The notes beneath the pieces are model-generated. The model saw nothing but the letters and a program-made list of their open reading frames with translations. It was not told the DNA's origin and ran no database searches. 64,000 nt of DNA from CAIWHR01 sp963809965 (GTDB lineage Bacteria > Pseudomonadota > Gammaproteobacteria > Burkholderiales > Casimicrobiaceae): assembly GCA_963809965.1 (NCBI GenBank), contig CAWELU010000005.1, positions 1 to 64,000 on the forward strand, given 5' to 3'. Shown piece after piece: positions 1-9,033 of this stretch. Positions within the stretch are counted from its first letter, which is position 1. Each line of letters starts with the position of its first letter. The position numbers were made by a program, and so were the translations under genes.

Positions 1-8
1 GTCAACAT

Positions 9-38
9 ATGGCTCCTCTCCTACTACCAAGGAGCCAT
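9..38. repeat. Leader inverted repeat of integrase copy 1
   Basis: ATGGCTCCT at 9-17 and AGGAGCCAT at 30-38 form a 9-bp stem with a 12-nt loop directly before the ATG at 41. The same arrangement precedes the second copy on the minus strand (5126-5134 and 5147-5155). Conservation in both copies suggests an operator, attenuator or recombination-site function, but only the symmetry is seen. Confidence 0.55.
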
Positions 39-40
39 TC

Positions 41-585
41 ATGTATGCCGTTACCAACACCGCCCCCAAGGCTGACGGACGTGTAGTACCGTGGAACAAA
101 GGGAAGCTCATCGGCCAGAAGCCACCGCTGAAGCTGAAGGAGATCTGGGCCATCCGGATATCACTGCAACTGAATCATCGAGCCCGCGAACTTGCGTTGT
201 TCAATCTCGCCATCGACAGCAAGTTGCGCGGGTGCGACCTGGTGGGGGTCTTCACGTCCGCGATGTGTTCCAGGGCAGTGATGTTGCCCACGCGCGATTG
301 TCATGCAGAAGAAGACCCAGCGGCCGGTGGATCCAAGATCAGCGAACAAACGCGCGACGCGGTCGGTGCCTGGATCGCGGCCGCCCGCCTGAAGCCGGAG
401 CAGTTCCTCTTTCCGAGCCGTATGTCGGCGTCGCCTCACCTTTCGACGCAGTATTCCCGGATCGTCCGGAGCTGGGCGGGATCGATTGGGCTTGATCCGG
501 CGGTCTACGGCACGCATTCAATGCGGCGAACCAAGCCGACTTTGATCTATCGCCGCACCAGGAATCTTCGGGCCGTTCAGCTCCG
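41..585 (+). pseudogene. Compact tyrosine recombinase/integrase, truncated copy 1
   Basis: The N-terminus (MYAVTNTAPKADGR, then WNKGKLIGQKPPLKLKEIW) and later blocks (EQTRDAVGAWI, FLFPSRMSASPHLST, GTHSMRRTKPTLIYRRT) are those of a short phage-integrase family protein of about 210 residues that lacks a separate N-terminal SAM-like domain. The frame shifts near 243 and again near 335: the stretch that should read LHVRDVFQGS is out of frame. Homology to copy 2 ends at about 585, just before the expected GHTKLE block, so the catalytic C-terminus with the Tyr nucleophile is missing. It is inactive as it stands. It lies in inverted orientation to copy 2 at 4560-5123. Confidence 0.8.
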
Positions 586-639
586 TTTGATCGGTGTGGG
601 TGGTGTTGGGTGGGGGTGCGACGCTGCCCGACTCGATCA

Positions 640-893
640 AATGCGCTTTCGCAACGCGGATTACGACGCCGCATACGAGGCGTTCGTGCGCACTCCGCCC
701 GGCCTCGAACGCAATGCTCTGGCGCGGCGCATGTCCGAAATTGTCGCCGCACGTGCCCCTATCCTCCTTCGCGCCACCCAATAACAACCTTTCGTGCAGC
801 GCTGGCTCAAGGGCTACTACCCCGCTAGCTTCGGGTTCACCTAGAAGTACGTCGACATCGACCTATCCCACAAGCGCGCCGCGCGCAAGTGAC
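640..893 (+). pseudogene. 3' relic of a family-5 ABC substrate-binding protein
   Basis: Reading on from NADYDAAYEAFVRTPPG, ERNALARRMSEIVA and, after an in-frame stop near 782, QRWLKGYYPASFGFT (second stop) KYVDIDLSHKRAA gives the typical C-terminus of SBP_bac_5 peptide/oligopeptide-binding proteins, ending at the TGA at 893. Only about 85 codons remain and they carry two internal stops, so this is a dead fragment. It lies between the two integrase copies, with no permease genes nearby. Confidence 0.6.
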
Positions 894-1056
894 GGCTGTG
901 GTTCCCCCGGCCCTTCAGCGGCGTCCGCGAGCGTCTGCTTCGCTGACGCACGACAGGCAGCAGTGGGTCGGTGGCCGCCGCTCCCCTGCGTCTGCCGAAT
1001 GGCTGTATTCAGTCGGCGACCGTCAAGTCCGGCGGCCGCCGACCGGACGGGCGGGA

Positions 1057-1132
1057 CTACACCTCAGTCTGTTCGGCGATCTCCAGCGCGTCGTCGACCT
1101 CGATTCCGAGGTATCGGACGGTGCTCTCAAGC
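1057..1132 (-). pseudogene. 3' part of tyrosine recombinase copy 2, cut off by the RIT element
   Basis: On the minus strand this reads LESTVRYLGIEVDDALEIAEQ followed by TEV and a TAG stop at 1059-1057. It is the conserved C-terminus, with the catalytic Tyr in VRYLG, of the same integrase family whose 5' part lies at 4560-5123. The RIT element at 1153-4559 separates the two parts exactly at the LLLGHTK / LEST junction. Confidence 0.85.
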
Positions 1133-1152
1133 CTATGGACTGCAGTCCATAG
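1133..1152. repeat. Perfect 20-bp palindrome at the RIT left junction
   Basis: CTATGGACTG is followed directly by its reverse complement CAGTCCATAG, with no loop. It abuts the first base of the RIT terminal repeat at 1153. It is absent from the right junction, where the integrase codons continue directly, so it is neither part of the interrupted gene nor a simple target-site duplication. Confidence 0.85.
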
Positions 1153-1244
1153 ACTTGACTATCTCCCGCCCCGGACTATGTCCCGCTGACGACGGAGCGG
1201 CCCAGCTGCCGCGTGTCAGCGCCATTCGAACGGGGCATAGTCCG
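1153..1244. repeat. RIT left end: terminal and subterminal inverted repeats
   Basis: The outer repeat is 1153-1184. Within the end, GGACTATGTCC (about 1173-1183) is mirrored by GGCATAGTCCG at 1234-1244, giving a pair of inverted half-sites about 50 bp apart. This looks like a paired-arm recombinase binding site of the kind expected for tyrosine recombinases. Confidence 0.7.
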
Positions 1245-1284
1245 ATGCTTCTTGCCGGGCAATCCCGCCCGCAAGGAGAGCATC

Positions 1285-2536
1285 ATGGAGCGATCCTATG
1301 AGAACGCCGCCGCGCGCGCCCACCGCGCCGTCGGTCCGCTGGCAGATCATCTCGACGAGTTTGTCGCGTCGTTGACCAGTCAGCAGTACGCCCCGGCTGT
1401 CGTCTATATCAAGGCACTGCATGCAGTGGCGTTCGACCAGTGGCTCGCGAAGCGCCGAGTGACACTGGCCGATCTCGGCGAGACTCATATCCAGCGGTAC
1501 CAGCGGCGCAGTCGGCGTCGACATCGATCCATTCTCGCCGAAACCCGGCGTCGCGAGCGATATGACGTGAGCGAGCTGCTGCACTTCCTGCGAGCTCGCG
1601 GTGTGTGCAAGACCGCTGGCGTCGATCCCATGCCTGCCGATGTGATTGTTGTCAGCTTCGAGCAGCACCTGCAGCATCACCGGGGGCTCGCGACCCCAAC
1701 GATCGAGAGCTACAGCAGGTTTGCATGGCGGTTTCTGCATGAGCGATTCGGCGCGGGCGAGGTGGAGTTGCGCGCGCTACGCCCGATCGACCCGATCGAG
1801 TTCGTGCAGCGGCAAGCCGAGCGCATGCAACCGTCGGCGCTCAAATGCGTTGTGACGGCCATCCGCTCGTTTCTTCGCTACGCGCAATACCGCGGCGAGG
1901 TTGCGCCCGAACTCGTTGCCGCGGTGCCTGCCGTAGCGAGCTGGATCACCACGCCGCCACTGCCAAGAGCGATATCGCCCGACCACGCGCGGCGAGCGAT
2001 CGCCAGCTGCGATGTTCGAACCTCGATCGGTCTGCGCGATCGTGCCGTGCTTCTGCTCTTGGCTCGTCTCGGGCTTCGCGCTCACGAGATCATCGCGCTA
2101 CAGCTGCGAAGACTGCGACTGGGACGCCGGTTGCCTGCGCGTGCACAGCAAGGGTGGGCGCGAGTGCCTCTTGCCAATGCCCGCCGATGTCGGCGAGGCC
2201 ATCGCCGCTTATCTGCAACGAGGAAGGCCTGCTACTGCAGATCGGCATCTGTTTCTTCGCTCCATGGCGCCGATCCGCGGCTTTCTGCCTGGCTCCTACG
2301 CCATCGGCTCGATCGTTCGTTACGCGCTTCAGCGGGCCAAGATCGAGGCTCCCCACATGGGATCGCATCAGTTCCGCCACGCATTGGCCGTTCACATGCT
2401 TGAACGAGGCGCCTCGCTCGCCGAGATCGGCGAAGTTCTTCGTCACCGCAGTCCGCAGACCACCTCGATCTACGCCCGCGTGGATGTCGGAGCGCTGCGT
2501 TCGCTGGCTCTGCCGTGGCCGGGAGGTGCGCGATGA
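1285..2536 (+). pseudogene. ritA: RitA-like tyrosine recombinase, frameshifted
   Basis: First gene of the RIT trio. The ATG at 1285 follows an AAGGAGAG ribosome site at 1273-1280. The first frame runs to about 2110 and includes the Arg box (LLARLGLRAHEIIALQL). The rest, EDCDWDAGCLRVHSKGGRE onward, with the His-x-x-Arg box (HQFRHALAVHML), LRHRSPQTT and the putative Tyr nucleophile in SIYARV, is in another frame after a one-base insertion near 2108-2112. Repaired, the protein is about 416 residues, a normal RitA length. Either this is a real inactivating mutation or a sequencing indel; all catalytic residues survive once the frame is restored. Confidence 0.8.
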
Positions 2537-3474
2537 ACACGCTGCGTGAAGCCTTGCAAGAGTACCTCGCGCTGCGCCGAGGCTTGGGCTACAAGCTGTA
2601 CGACGCTGGCCGCGTGTTGCCGCGATTCATCAGCTTCCTGGAAGAACGACAGGCGAAGCACATCACGGCGGGGCTCGCTCTCGAGTGGGTACAGCAGGCG
2701 CACACCGTTCAGCCGGCAGAACGGGCCCGGCGGCTTTGCTTCGTGCGCGGCTTCGCTCGCTATCGCAGCGCCGCCGATGCACGAACCGAGATTCCACCAG
2801 TCGGCGTCTTGCCGTACGGATCGACGCGGGCCAGGCCGTACCTGTACACCGACCAGGAAGTGCAACGTCTACTGGATGCGGCACTGAATCTGCCAACACC
2901 GCGGCGCACCTCGACATTGCGACCGTGGGTGTTCCATTGCCTGCTCGGTTTGCTAAGCGTGACAGGTCTGCGCATTTCTGAAGCGCTCGATCTGAAGCTC
3001 GGCGACGTTGATCTCGATCAGGGCGTGCTGACGATCCGAGCGGCCAAGCTCGGTCGATCCCGTCTGGTGCCGCTTCATCCGTCGACCTGTGCTGTGCTGG
3101 CCGACTACCTTCAGCGTCGCGAGCAATTCGTGGGCAACTCCGGCAGCGGCCACGTCTTCGTCTCCACCCGTGGCACGCGCTTGGACATCGGCCGGGTTCA
3201 CCGAGCCTTCTATACGCTATCGCGACAGACTGGCTTGCGTGCGGCTGGAGCGAGTAAGGGTCCCCGGCTGCACGACTTCCGACATCGCTTCGCCGCCTTA
3301 ACGCTGACCCGATGGTACGAGTCTGGCGAAGACGTCGCTCGACGCTTACCGGTCCTGTCGACCTATCTCGGCCATGTGTACGTGGCAGACACATACTGGT
3401 ACTTGGGTAGTTCCCCCGAACTCATGGCGCAGGCGATGTCGCGGCTTGGGCGACGCTGGGGAGAGCCGTCATGA
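2533..3474 (+). CDS. ritB: RitB-like tyrosine recombinase
   Basis: Intact 313-residue phage-integrase family recombinase, second of the trio. The ATG at 2533 overlaps the ritA stop as ATGA, which suggests translational coupling. The N-terminal half has a core-binding-like helical region (LREALQEYLALRRGLGY). Catalytic blocks are visible in order: TGLRISEALDL (Arg I), HDFRHRFAALTL (His-x-x-Arg), LGHVYVADTYWYLG (His/Trp region and Tyr). It is expected to act with RitA and RitC on the element ends. Assignment as RitB rests on gene order and size. Confidence 0.9.
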   Translation: MNTLREALQEYLALRRGLGYKLYDAGRVLPRFISFLEERQAKHITAGLALEWVQQAHTVQPAERARRLCFVRGFARYRSAADARTEIPPVGVLPYGSTRARPYLYTDQEVQRLLDAALNLPTPRRTSTLRPWVFHCLLGLLSVTGLRISEALDLKLGDVDLDQGVLTIRAAKLGRSRLVPLHPSTCAVLADYLQRREQFVGNSGSGHVFVSTRGTRLDIGRVHRAFYTLSRQTGLRAAGASKGPRLHDFRHRFAALTLTRWYESGEDVARRLPVLSTYLGHVYVADTYWYLGSSPELMAQAMSRLGRRWGEPS

Positions 3475-4469
3475 AGCGGCAGCCGAGCCTCGCCGCACTG
3501 TTGCAGAACTTCTTCACGCAGCGACTGATGCTGCAGCGTCGCGTCAGTGCGCACACGATTGCCTCTTACCGCGACACATTCCGGCTGCTGCTGCAGTTCA
3601 TGCAAACGCGCCTGCACAGGGCGCCTTCAACGCTCGCACTTGAGGACATCGACGCGCCTGCGGTCGTTTCCTTCCTGGATGACTTGGAGAAGGCTCGCGC
3701 CGTCACGGCCAGAACGCGCAACTTGCGCCTAACCGCGATCCACTCGTTCTTCCGCTATGTCGCGTTCGAGGCGCCGACGCATGCAGCGCAGATCCAGCGC
3801 GTGCTGGCCATTCCGGCCAAGCGCTTCCAGCGTGCGCTGGTACCGTTCTTGAGTCGACAAGAGGTCGATGCATTGCTCGCCGCGCCGGATCAGCGAACCT
3901 GGTCAGGGCGTCGGGACCACGCACTGATCCTGCTGGCGGTGCAAACCGGGCTACGCCTATCGGAGCTGACTGGCCTTCGGCAAGAGGATCTGCACATGGG
4001 GACCGGCGCACATGTGCGCGTCACAGGCAAGGGACGCAAAGAGCGGTGCACACCGCTGAGCAAGAACACCCGAGCTGTCCTCGCCGCCTGGCTCAGAGAG
4101 CCAGGCCGAGCCCCGGATCAGCCGTTGTTCCCGAACGCCCGCGGTGGCCGATTGAGCTCGCACGGCGTGCACTACCTGTTGGCGAAGCACGTCGTCGCGG
4201 CTGCTCAAGTTTGCCCATCGCTAAAGCGGAAGCGAGTAAGCCCTCATGTGCTGAGACACACGACCGCGATGGACCTCTTGCACGAAGGATGCGAGCAGTG
4301 CGTGATCGCGTTGTGGCTCGGTCACGAGTCGATCGAGACCACCCAAGTCTACCTGGACGCCGATCTCGAAATGAAGCAGCGCATCCTCGACAAGACCACG
4401 CCCCCCAATGGCAAGCCGGGGCGGTATCGACCCGAGGACAAACTGCTCGCTTTCCTCAAGAGCCTGTAG
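3471..4469 (+). CDS. ritC: RitC-like tyrosine recombinase
   Basis: Intact 332-residue recombinase, third of the trio; its ATG overlaps the ritB stop as ATGA. It has a SAM-like N-terminal domain (residues about 10-95, with HTIASYRDTFRLLLQF) and a XerC/D-like catalytic domain: TGLRLSELTGL (Arg I), Lys in VTGKGRKER, HVLRHTTAMDLL (His-x-x-Arg), LGHESIETTQVY with the Tyr nucleophile. The gene ends 90 bp before the right terminal repeat. Nothing suggests damage. Confidence 0.9.
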   Translation: MKRQPSLAALLQNFFTQRLMLQRRVSAHTIASYRDTFRLLLQFMQTRLHRAPSTLALEDIDAPAVVSFLDDLEKARAVTARTRNLRLTAIHSFFRYVAFEAPTHAAQIQRVLAIPAKRFQRALVPFLSRQEVDALLAAPDQRTWSGRRDHALILLAVQTGLRLSELTGLRQEDLHMGTGAHVRVTGKGRKERCTPLSKNTRAVLAAWLREPGRAPDQPLFPNARGGRLSSHGVHYLLAKHVVAAAQVCPSLKRKRVSPHVLRHTTAMDLLHEGCEQCVIALWLGHESIETTQVYLDADLEMKQRILDKTTPPNGKPGRYRPEDKLLAFLKSL

Positions 4470-4475
4470 AACCGC

Positions 4476-4559
4476 CGACTATGTCCTGCGTTCCGCATCC
4501 GTTCATATCCTCGCGGAACGGCGCGACAGGACATAGTCCGGCGCGGGAGATAGTCAAGT
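4476..4559. repeat. RIT right end: terminal and subterminal inverted repeats
   Basis: CGACTATGTCC at 4476-4486 is mirrored by GGACATAGTCCG at about 4529-4540, and the outer arm continues as GCGGGAGATAGTCAAGT to 4559. The reverse complement matches the left end over about 32 bp with one or two differences. Confidence 0.75.
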
Positions 4560-5123
4560 TTCGTATGGCCGAGCAGGAGCTGAACGGCCCGGAGATACCG
4601 GGTGCGGCGATAGATCAAAGTCGGCTTGGTTCGCCGCATTGAATGAGTGCCGTAGGCCGCTGGATCAAGCCCAATCGATCCCGCCCAAGTATGAACGATC
4701 CGGGAATACTGCCGAGTCGAAAGGTGAGGCGACGCCGACATACGGCTCGGAAAGAGGAACTGCTCCGGCTTCAGGCGGGCGACCGCGATCCAGGCACCGA
4801 CCGCGTCCCGCGTTTGTTCGGTGATCTCAGAATTGCACCGGCCGCTGGGTCTTCTTCTGCATGACGATCGCGCGTGGGGCGACATGACTGCCCTGGAACA
4901 AATCGCGAACGTGCAGCCCCCCGAGGTCGCACCCGCGCAACTTGCTGTCGATGGCGAGATTGAACAACGCGAGTTCGCGGGCTCGATGATCGAGCTGCAG
5001 TCGAATCCGGATGGCCCAGATCTCCTTCAGATTCAGCGGTGGCTTCTGGCCGATCAGCTTCCCTTTGTTGCACGGTACTGCACGCCCTTCAGCCTTGGGG
5101 GTGGCGTTGGTAACGGCATACAT
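4560..5123 (-). pseudogene. 5' part of tyrosine recombinase copy 2, interrupted by the RIT element
   Basis: The ATG at 5123 begins MYAVTNATPKAEGR, followed by WNKGKLIGQKPPLNLKEIW, LRGCDLGGLHVRDLFQ and RAIVMQKKTQRPVQF. A one-base insertion near 4832 shifts the frame before EITEQTRDAVGAWI. The sequence then continues through FLFPSRMSASPHLSTRQYS, GTHSMRRTKPTLIY and RAVQLLLGHTK, where the RIT element begins. The missing end (LESTVRYLG) is at 1057-1132. Joined and repaired, the gene would encode about 210 residues. About 585 bp of the 5' region, including the leader hairpin, is shared in inverted orientation with positions 1-585. Confidence 0.85.
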
Positions 5124-5370
5124 GAATGGCTCCTTGGTAGTAGGAGAGGAGCCATATGTTGATCGTGGATCAAGGGCGCTTGTCGACCCCTTTCTGCCGG
5201 GTCGCGGTCGCACGAAGCGGACGCTCGCGAATTCGCCGAATGGCCTTCGATCATTACATGGCTGAACATGTGGCGCGTGGTCAGGGAGCGTGCGTACGCC
5301 GAATTGCGTTAGACTCGGCGTCAGGTGGCCCTTCCTACGACGCTGCACGGCTGCTGGGGAGGTACTTGGG

Positions 5371-8300
5371 ATGGACGTTGCGTCTTGGCTGCAGGACCTG
5401 GGCCTTGAGCGGTATGCCCCTGCGTTCCGCGACAACGACATCGATGCCGCGGTCCTACCATCGCTGACCGGCGATGACCTCGAGAAACTTGGTGTCCCCT
5501 CGGTCGGGCATCGCCGCAAGCTGCTGGATGCGATCGCCGCGCTTCGTGTGGGGACCGTCCCCATCGGACCAGCCAACACCGAACCCACCGAGGACGCGGG
5601 CCTAGCCGGTCGAATCACCCCACCCCTTGCGCAGGCTGAGCGCCGCCAGATCACGGTGCTGTTCTGCGACCTGGTCGGCTCGACCGAATTGTCGACCCGG
5701 CTCGACCCGGAGGACATGAGCGAGCTACTGCGCACCTACCGCAACTGCTGCGCCTCGACCATCGGGCAGTGGGATGGCTATCTCGCCAAGTATCTGGGCG
5801 ACGGGGTGCTCGCCTATTTCGGCTGGCCGCGGTCGCACGAGGATGACGCCGAGCGGGCGGTGCGCGCCGGGCTTGCGCTGGTCGAGGCCGTTGGCAAGCT
5901 GATGCCTGCCCCGGGAGCGCGTCTTGCCGCGCGCGTGGGCATCGCGACCGGACAAGTCGTGGTCGGTGACCTGATCGGCGAAGGTGACGCGCAGGAGCAC
6001 AACGTCGTCGGCGAAACGCCGAACCTCGCGGCGCGACTGCAAGCGTTGGCGCCGCCCGACGCGATCGTGATTGCGCCTGCCACGCGGCGGTTGCTGGGCA
6101 GTCTGTTCGAGTTCGGTGACGTCGGCCCCGTGGTGGCCAAAGGTTTCGCCGAACCTGTCCCCGCCTATCAGGTGCTGCGCGCCAGCGCCGCCGAGAGCCG
6201 GTTCGAGGCACTGCGGGCGGAACAGACGCCACTGGTCGGACGCGAGGAAGAAATCGGGGTGCTGCTGCGGCGCTGGCAGCAGGCGAAGGCGGGCGAGGGC
6301 CAGGTGGTGCTGTTCTCGGGCGAGCCTGGCATCGGCAAGTCGCGGATCGGCGGCGACGCTGTTGGAGCGGCTCATGGACGAGCCGCACGTGCGCTTGCGC
6401 TATTTCTGCTCGCCTTACCACACGACCAGCCCGCTGCACGCGTTTGTCAGCCAGCTCGAGCGCGCCGCCGGCTTTGCGCCCGACGACCCGCCGCGGATCA
6501 AGCTCGACAAGCTGGAGGCGCTGCTCGCCCCGTTCACGAAGAATCTGGCCGAGGATGCGCCGCTCATTGCCGAACTGCTGTCCATTCCGACCGAGGAACG
6601 CTACCCGCCGCTGACACTGAGCCCGGAGCAGAAGAAGGAGCGGACCCTTGCCGCCTTGCTCGGTCAGCTGGAATCGCTGGCGACCAACAGCACGGTGCTG
6701 ATGATCTTCGAGGACGCGCACTGGATCGATCCGACCTCGCTCGAGCTCCTGGAAAGGACGGTCGATTCGTCTGGAGCGATGGCCGGTGCTGGCTGGTGAT
6801 TACCTTCCGGCCGGAGTTCCAGCCGCCGTGGGTCGGGCTCGCCCACGTGACGATGCACCCACTCAACAAGCTGAATCGGCGCGAGAGCACGTTGCTGCTC
6901 GAACGGCTGACCGGCGGCAAACCCCTGCCGCGGGAAGTCGCCGAACAGATCATCGAGCACACCGATGGCGTGCCGCTGTTCATGGAGGAGCTGACCAAGA
7001 CCGTGCTCGAAGGCGCGCTCCTCGAGGAGCAGGCGGATCGGTACGTGCTCACCGGGCCGCTGCCCCCGTTGGCCATCCCGACCAGCCTGCAAGCCTCGCT
7101 GATGGCCCGGCTCGACCGCCTCGCGTCGTTGAAGGATGTGGCGCAGGTCGGCGCGGCAATCGGGCGGGAGTTTTCCTATGACCTGCTGGCGGCGGTAGCC
7201 GGGCGCAGCGAGCCAGACCTGCAACGCGCCCTCGACCAACTGGTGGAGGCGGGACTGCTGTTCCGGCGCGGCACGCCGCCGCGCGCGAGCCTGATGTTCA
7301 AGCACGCGCTGGTGCAGGATGCAGCGTACTCGAGCCTGCTGCGCAGCCGCCGTCAGGAGCTGCATGCGCGCATCGCGGCAGTTCTTGAGCAATCGTTTCC
7401 TGCCATCGTTCAAAGCGAACCCGAGCTGCTGGCGCAACACTACACACAGGCCGGCCTCGCCGACCGAGCCGCCGAGTACTGGCAGCGCGCCGGCGATCGC
7501 GCGCTGCTGCGATCGGCCAACTTGGAAGCGATTCAGCATTTCAATCAAGGGATCGGGTTGATCGACTCGATGCCGGCCGCGCGGGAGCGCCAACATCGCC
7601 AATTCGGCCTGTATCTCGGTCTCGGATCGGCCGCCCGCACCGCTAAGGGCTACTACGCGCCCGAAACGCTGCAGGCCTATTCGCGGGCCCGCGACTTGAT
7701 CGGCGCCGCCACCAGCATCCCGGACCAGATACGGGTGCTCTACGGGCTGTGGGGCGTCCACTACACGCGCGGCGAGCTCCAAGCGGCGCGCGCTGTCGCC
7801 GAGCAGGCACTGCAACGGGTCGCGGGCGTCGACGAACCCGAGCCGCACGCGTTTGCCAATCGCATGCTGGGCGAAGTGCTGTGGTCCATGGGCGATCTGG
7901 TCGCGGCACGCAGCTATCTGGAACGCGCGCTCGAGTTCTGCGGTGCGCTGGAAGGTCACATGACCGATCTGCGCTTTTCCATGGATCACAAGGTCACAGC
8001 ATTGGCGTTCCACGGCTGGATCCTGTGGCCTTTGGGCTATCCGGAGCGTGCACAGGCCTCGGCGGCAGAGGGCCTCGCCTTGTCATCGCACATCCCTCAT
8101 GCGTTCACGATCGCCATGGGCCAATTCGGGATGACGTATGTCGCCGAGTTTGCAGGCAATGCACAGCAGCTGTTGGAAAGCGCAGAGGCTCAGGTCAAGA
8201 TTTGCGAGCAGAACGGAATCTCCTCGTTTGGCAACTGGGGGCGGTTCTCTCGGGGGCACGCCCGATATCTCGCCGGAGACATCCAGACGGGCATCAACGA

Positions 8301-8733
8301 GATGACTGCCTGGGTCGCACCGGGCCTGTTTCGGCCGATGCAGCTGGGTTTTCTCGCTGAGGCGCACGCCAGCGCGGGCGAGCGCGATCGCGCTCTCGAA
8401 CTGCTCGACGAGGCCATCGCGCTGGCTGTCCGGACGAAGGAGGGCCTGTTCGAGGCCGAGTTGCATCGGATTCGCGGCGAAGTGCTTCTTGCGCAGGACA
8501 GGGACGCGGCGGAGGCCAGTTTCCAGAAGGCCCTAGAGGTCGCCCGCCGCCAGAGTGCAAAGTTGTGGGAGTTGCGCACCACGGTGAATCTTGCGCGGCT
8601 ATGGCACGAACGCGGCAAAAGCAAACTGGCCGAGGAGCTTCTTGCGCCGATCTATGGTTGGTTCACAGAAGGCTTCGATACCGCCGATCTTCAGGCAGCC
8701 AAGGCGATGCTCCAAACACTTGCTCGTGACTGA
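5371..8733 (+). CDS. SAM - class III adenylate/guanylate cyclase - AAA ATPase - TPR signalling protein
   Basis: About 1,120 codons. The ATG at 5371 is chosen because a SAM domain starts directly there (WLQDLGLERYAPAF, residues 1-65). A class III nucleotide cyclase domain follows at about 90-265, with metal-binding Asp residues in LFCDLVGSTELS and YLGDGVLAYFG, and an NTPase domain from about 290 with Walker A GEPGIGKSR (about 317-325). The C-terminal third is TPR-like helices (about 680-1100). Two compensating frameshifts, near 6352 and 6770, put about 140 residues in another frame (the true reading there includes HTTSPLHAFVSQLERAAGF and Walker B VLMIFEDAHWIDP). As written, the ATPase therefore lacks Walker B. 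The family couples cyclase activity to a STAND-like ATPase; the ligand is unknown. Confidence 0.8.
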   Translation: MDVASWLQDLGLERYAPAFRDNDIDAAVLPSLTGDDLEKLGVPSVGHRRKLLDAIAALRVGTVPIGPANTEPTEDAGLAGRITPPLAQAERRQITVLFCDLVGSTELSTRLDPEDMSELLRTYRNCCASTIGQWDGYLAKYLGDGVLAYFGWPRSHEDDAERAVRAGLALVEAVGKLMPAPGARLAARVGIATGQVVVGDLIGEGDAQEHNVVGETPNLAARLQALAPPDAIVIAPATRRLLGSLFEFGDVGPVVAKGFAEPVPAYQVLRASAAESRFEALRAEQTPLVGREEEIGVLLRRWQQAKAGEGQVVLFSGEPGIGKSRIGGDAVGAAHGRAARALALFLLALPHDQPAARVCQPARARRRLCARRPAADQARQAGGAARPVHEESGRGCAAHCRTAVHSDRGTLPAADTEPGAEEGADPCRLARSAGIAGDQQHGADDLRGRALDRSDLARAPGKDGRFVWSDGRCWLVITFRPEFQPPWVGLAHVTMHPLNKLNRRESTLLLERLTGGKPLPREVAEQIIEHTDGVPLFMEELTKTVLEGALLEEQADRYVLTGPLPPLAIPTSLQASLMARLDRLASLKDVAQVGAAIGREFSYDLLAAVAGRSEPDLQRALDQLVEAGLLFRRGTPPRASLMFKHALVQDAAYSSLLRSRRQELHARIAAVLEQSFPAIVQSEPELLAQHYTQAGLADRAAEYWQRAGDRALLRSANLEAIQHFNQGIGLIDSMPAARERQHRQFGLYLGLGSAARTAKGYYAPETLQAYSRARDLIGAATSIPDQIRVLYGLWGVHYTRGELQAARAVAEQALQRVAGVDEPEPHAFANRMLGEVLWSMGDLVAARSYLERALEFCGALEGHMTDLRFSMDHKVTALAFHGWILWPLGYPERAQASAAEGLALSSHIPHAFTIAMGQFGMTYVAEFAGNAQQLLESAEAQVKICEQNGISSFGNWGRFSRGHARYLAGDIQTGINEMTAWVAPGLFRPMQLGFLAEAHASAGERDRALELLDEAIALAVRTKEGLFEAELHRIRGEVLLAQDRDAAEASFQKALEVARRQSAKLWELRTTVNLARLWHERGKSKLAEELLAPIYGWFTEGFDTADLQAAKAMLQTLARD

Positions 8734-9033
8734 ATTTTCGGCGGTACCCGCGCGGCACTTGCCGCGGATGAGCCCACGCCATTTGCGAAAGACCGCTATT
8801 CCAACAACTGAAAGCACCTGCAGATACCCGCTTGTGGCCGAACGCGCCCGTTGATGAGCTGCGACCGAACGGCTGCTGTCCGTCTGAAGCGGTCGGCCAG
8901 TCGGCGTCGGCCAACGGCAACTGATGGCCGAACTGGCGTTGCGCTCATGTAGTTCTACACTCGGGCTCGACCCGTTCCGGTCGTTCGCTATACAAGAACC
9001 GACATTCAATCGCGATCAACTCTCGACGTTCAG
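8734..9033. other. Intergenic, no gene seen
   Basis: About 300 bp between convergent genes. It holds degraded pieces of the dispersed GCGGTC/CGGCCA-type intergenic repeat (about 8853-8935) and no convincing coding frame. Confidence 0.5.

Larger units (their letters stand above)
1153..4559 (+). mobile_element. RIT element (recombinases in trio), 3.4 kb
   Basis: Three consecutive tyrosine recombinase genes overlap by ATGA (ritA/ritB at 2533-2536, ritB/ritC at 3471-3474) and are bracketed by terminal inverted repeats: ACTTGACTATCTCCCGC, then CCGGACTATGTCC at the left end, and the matching reverse complement ending at 4559. This gene order, coupling and size (about 3.4 kb) match the RIT elements described in proteobacteria. 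It is inserted inside the GHTKLEST codons of integrase copy 2. ritA carries a frameshift, so this copy may be immobile. Confidence 0.9.
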
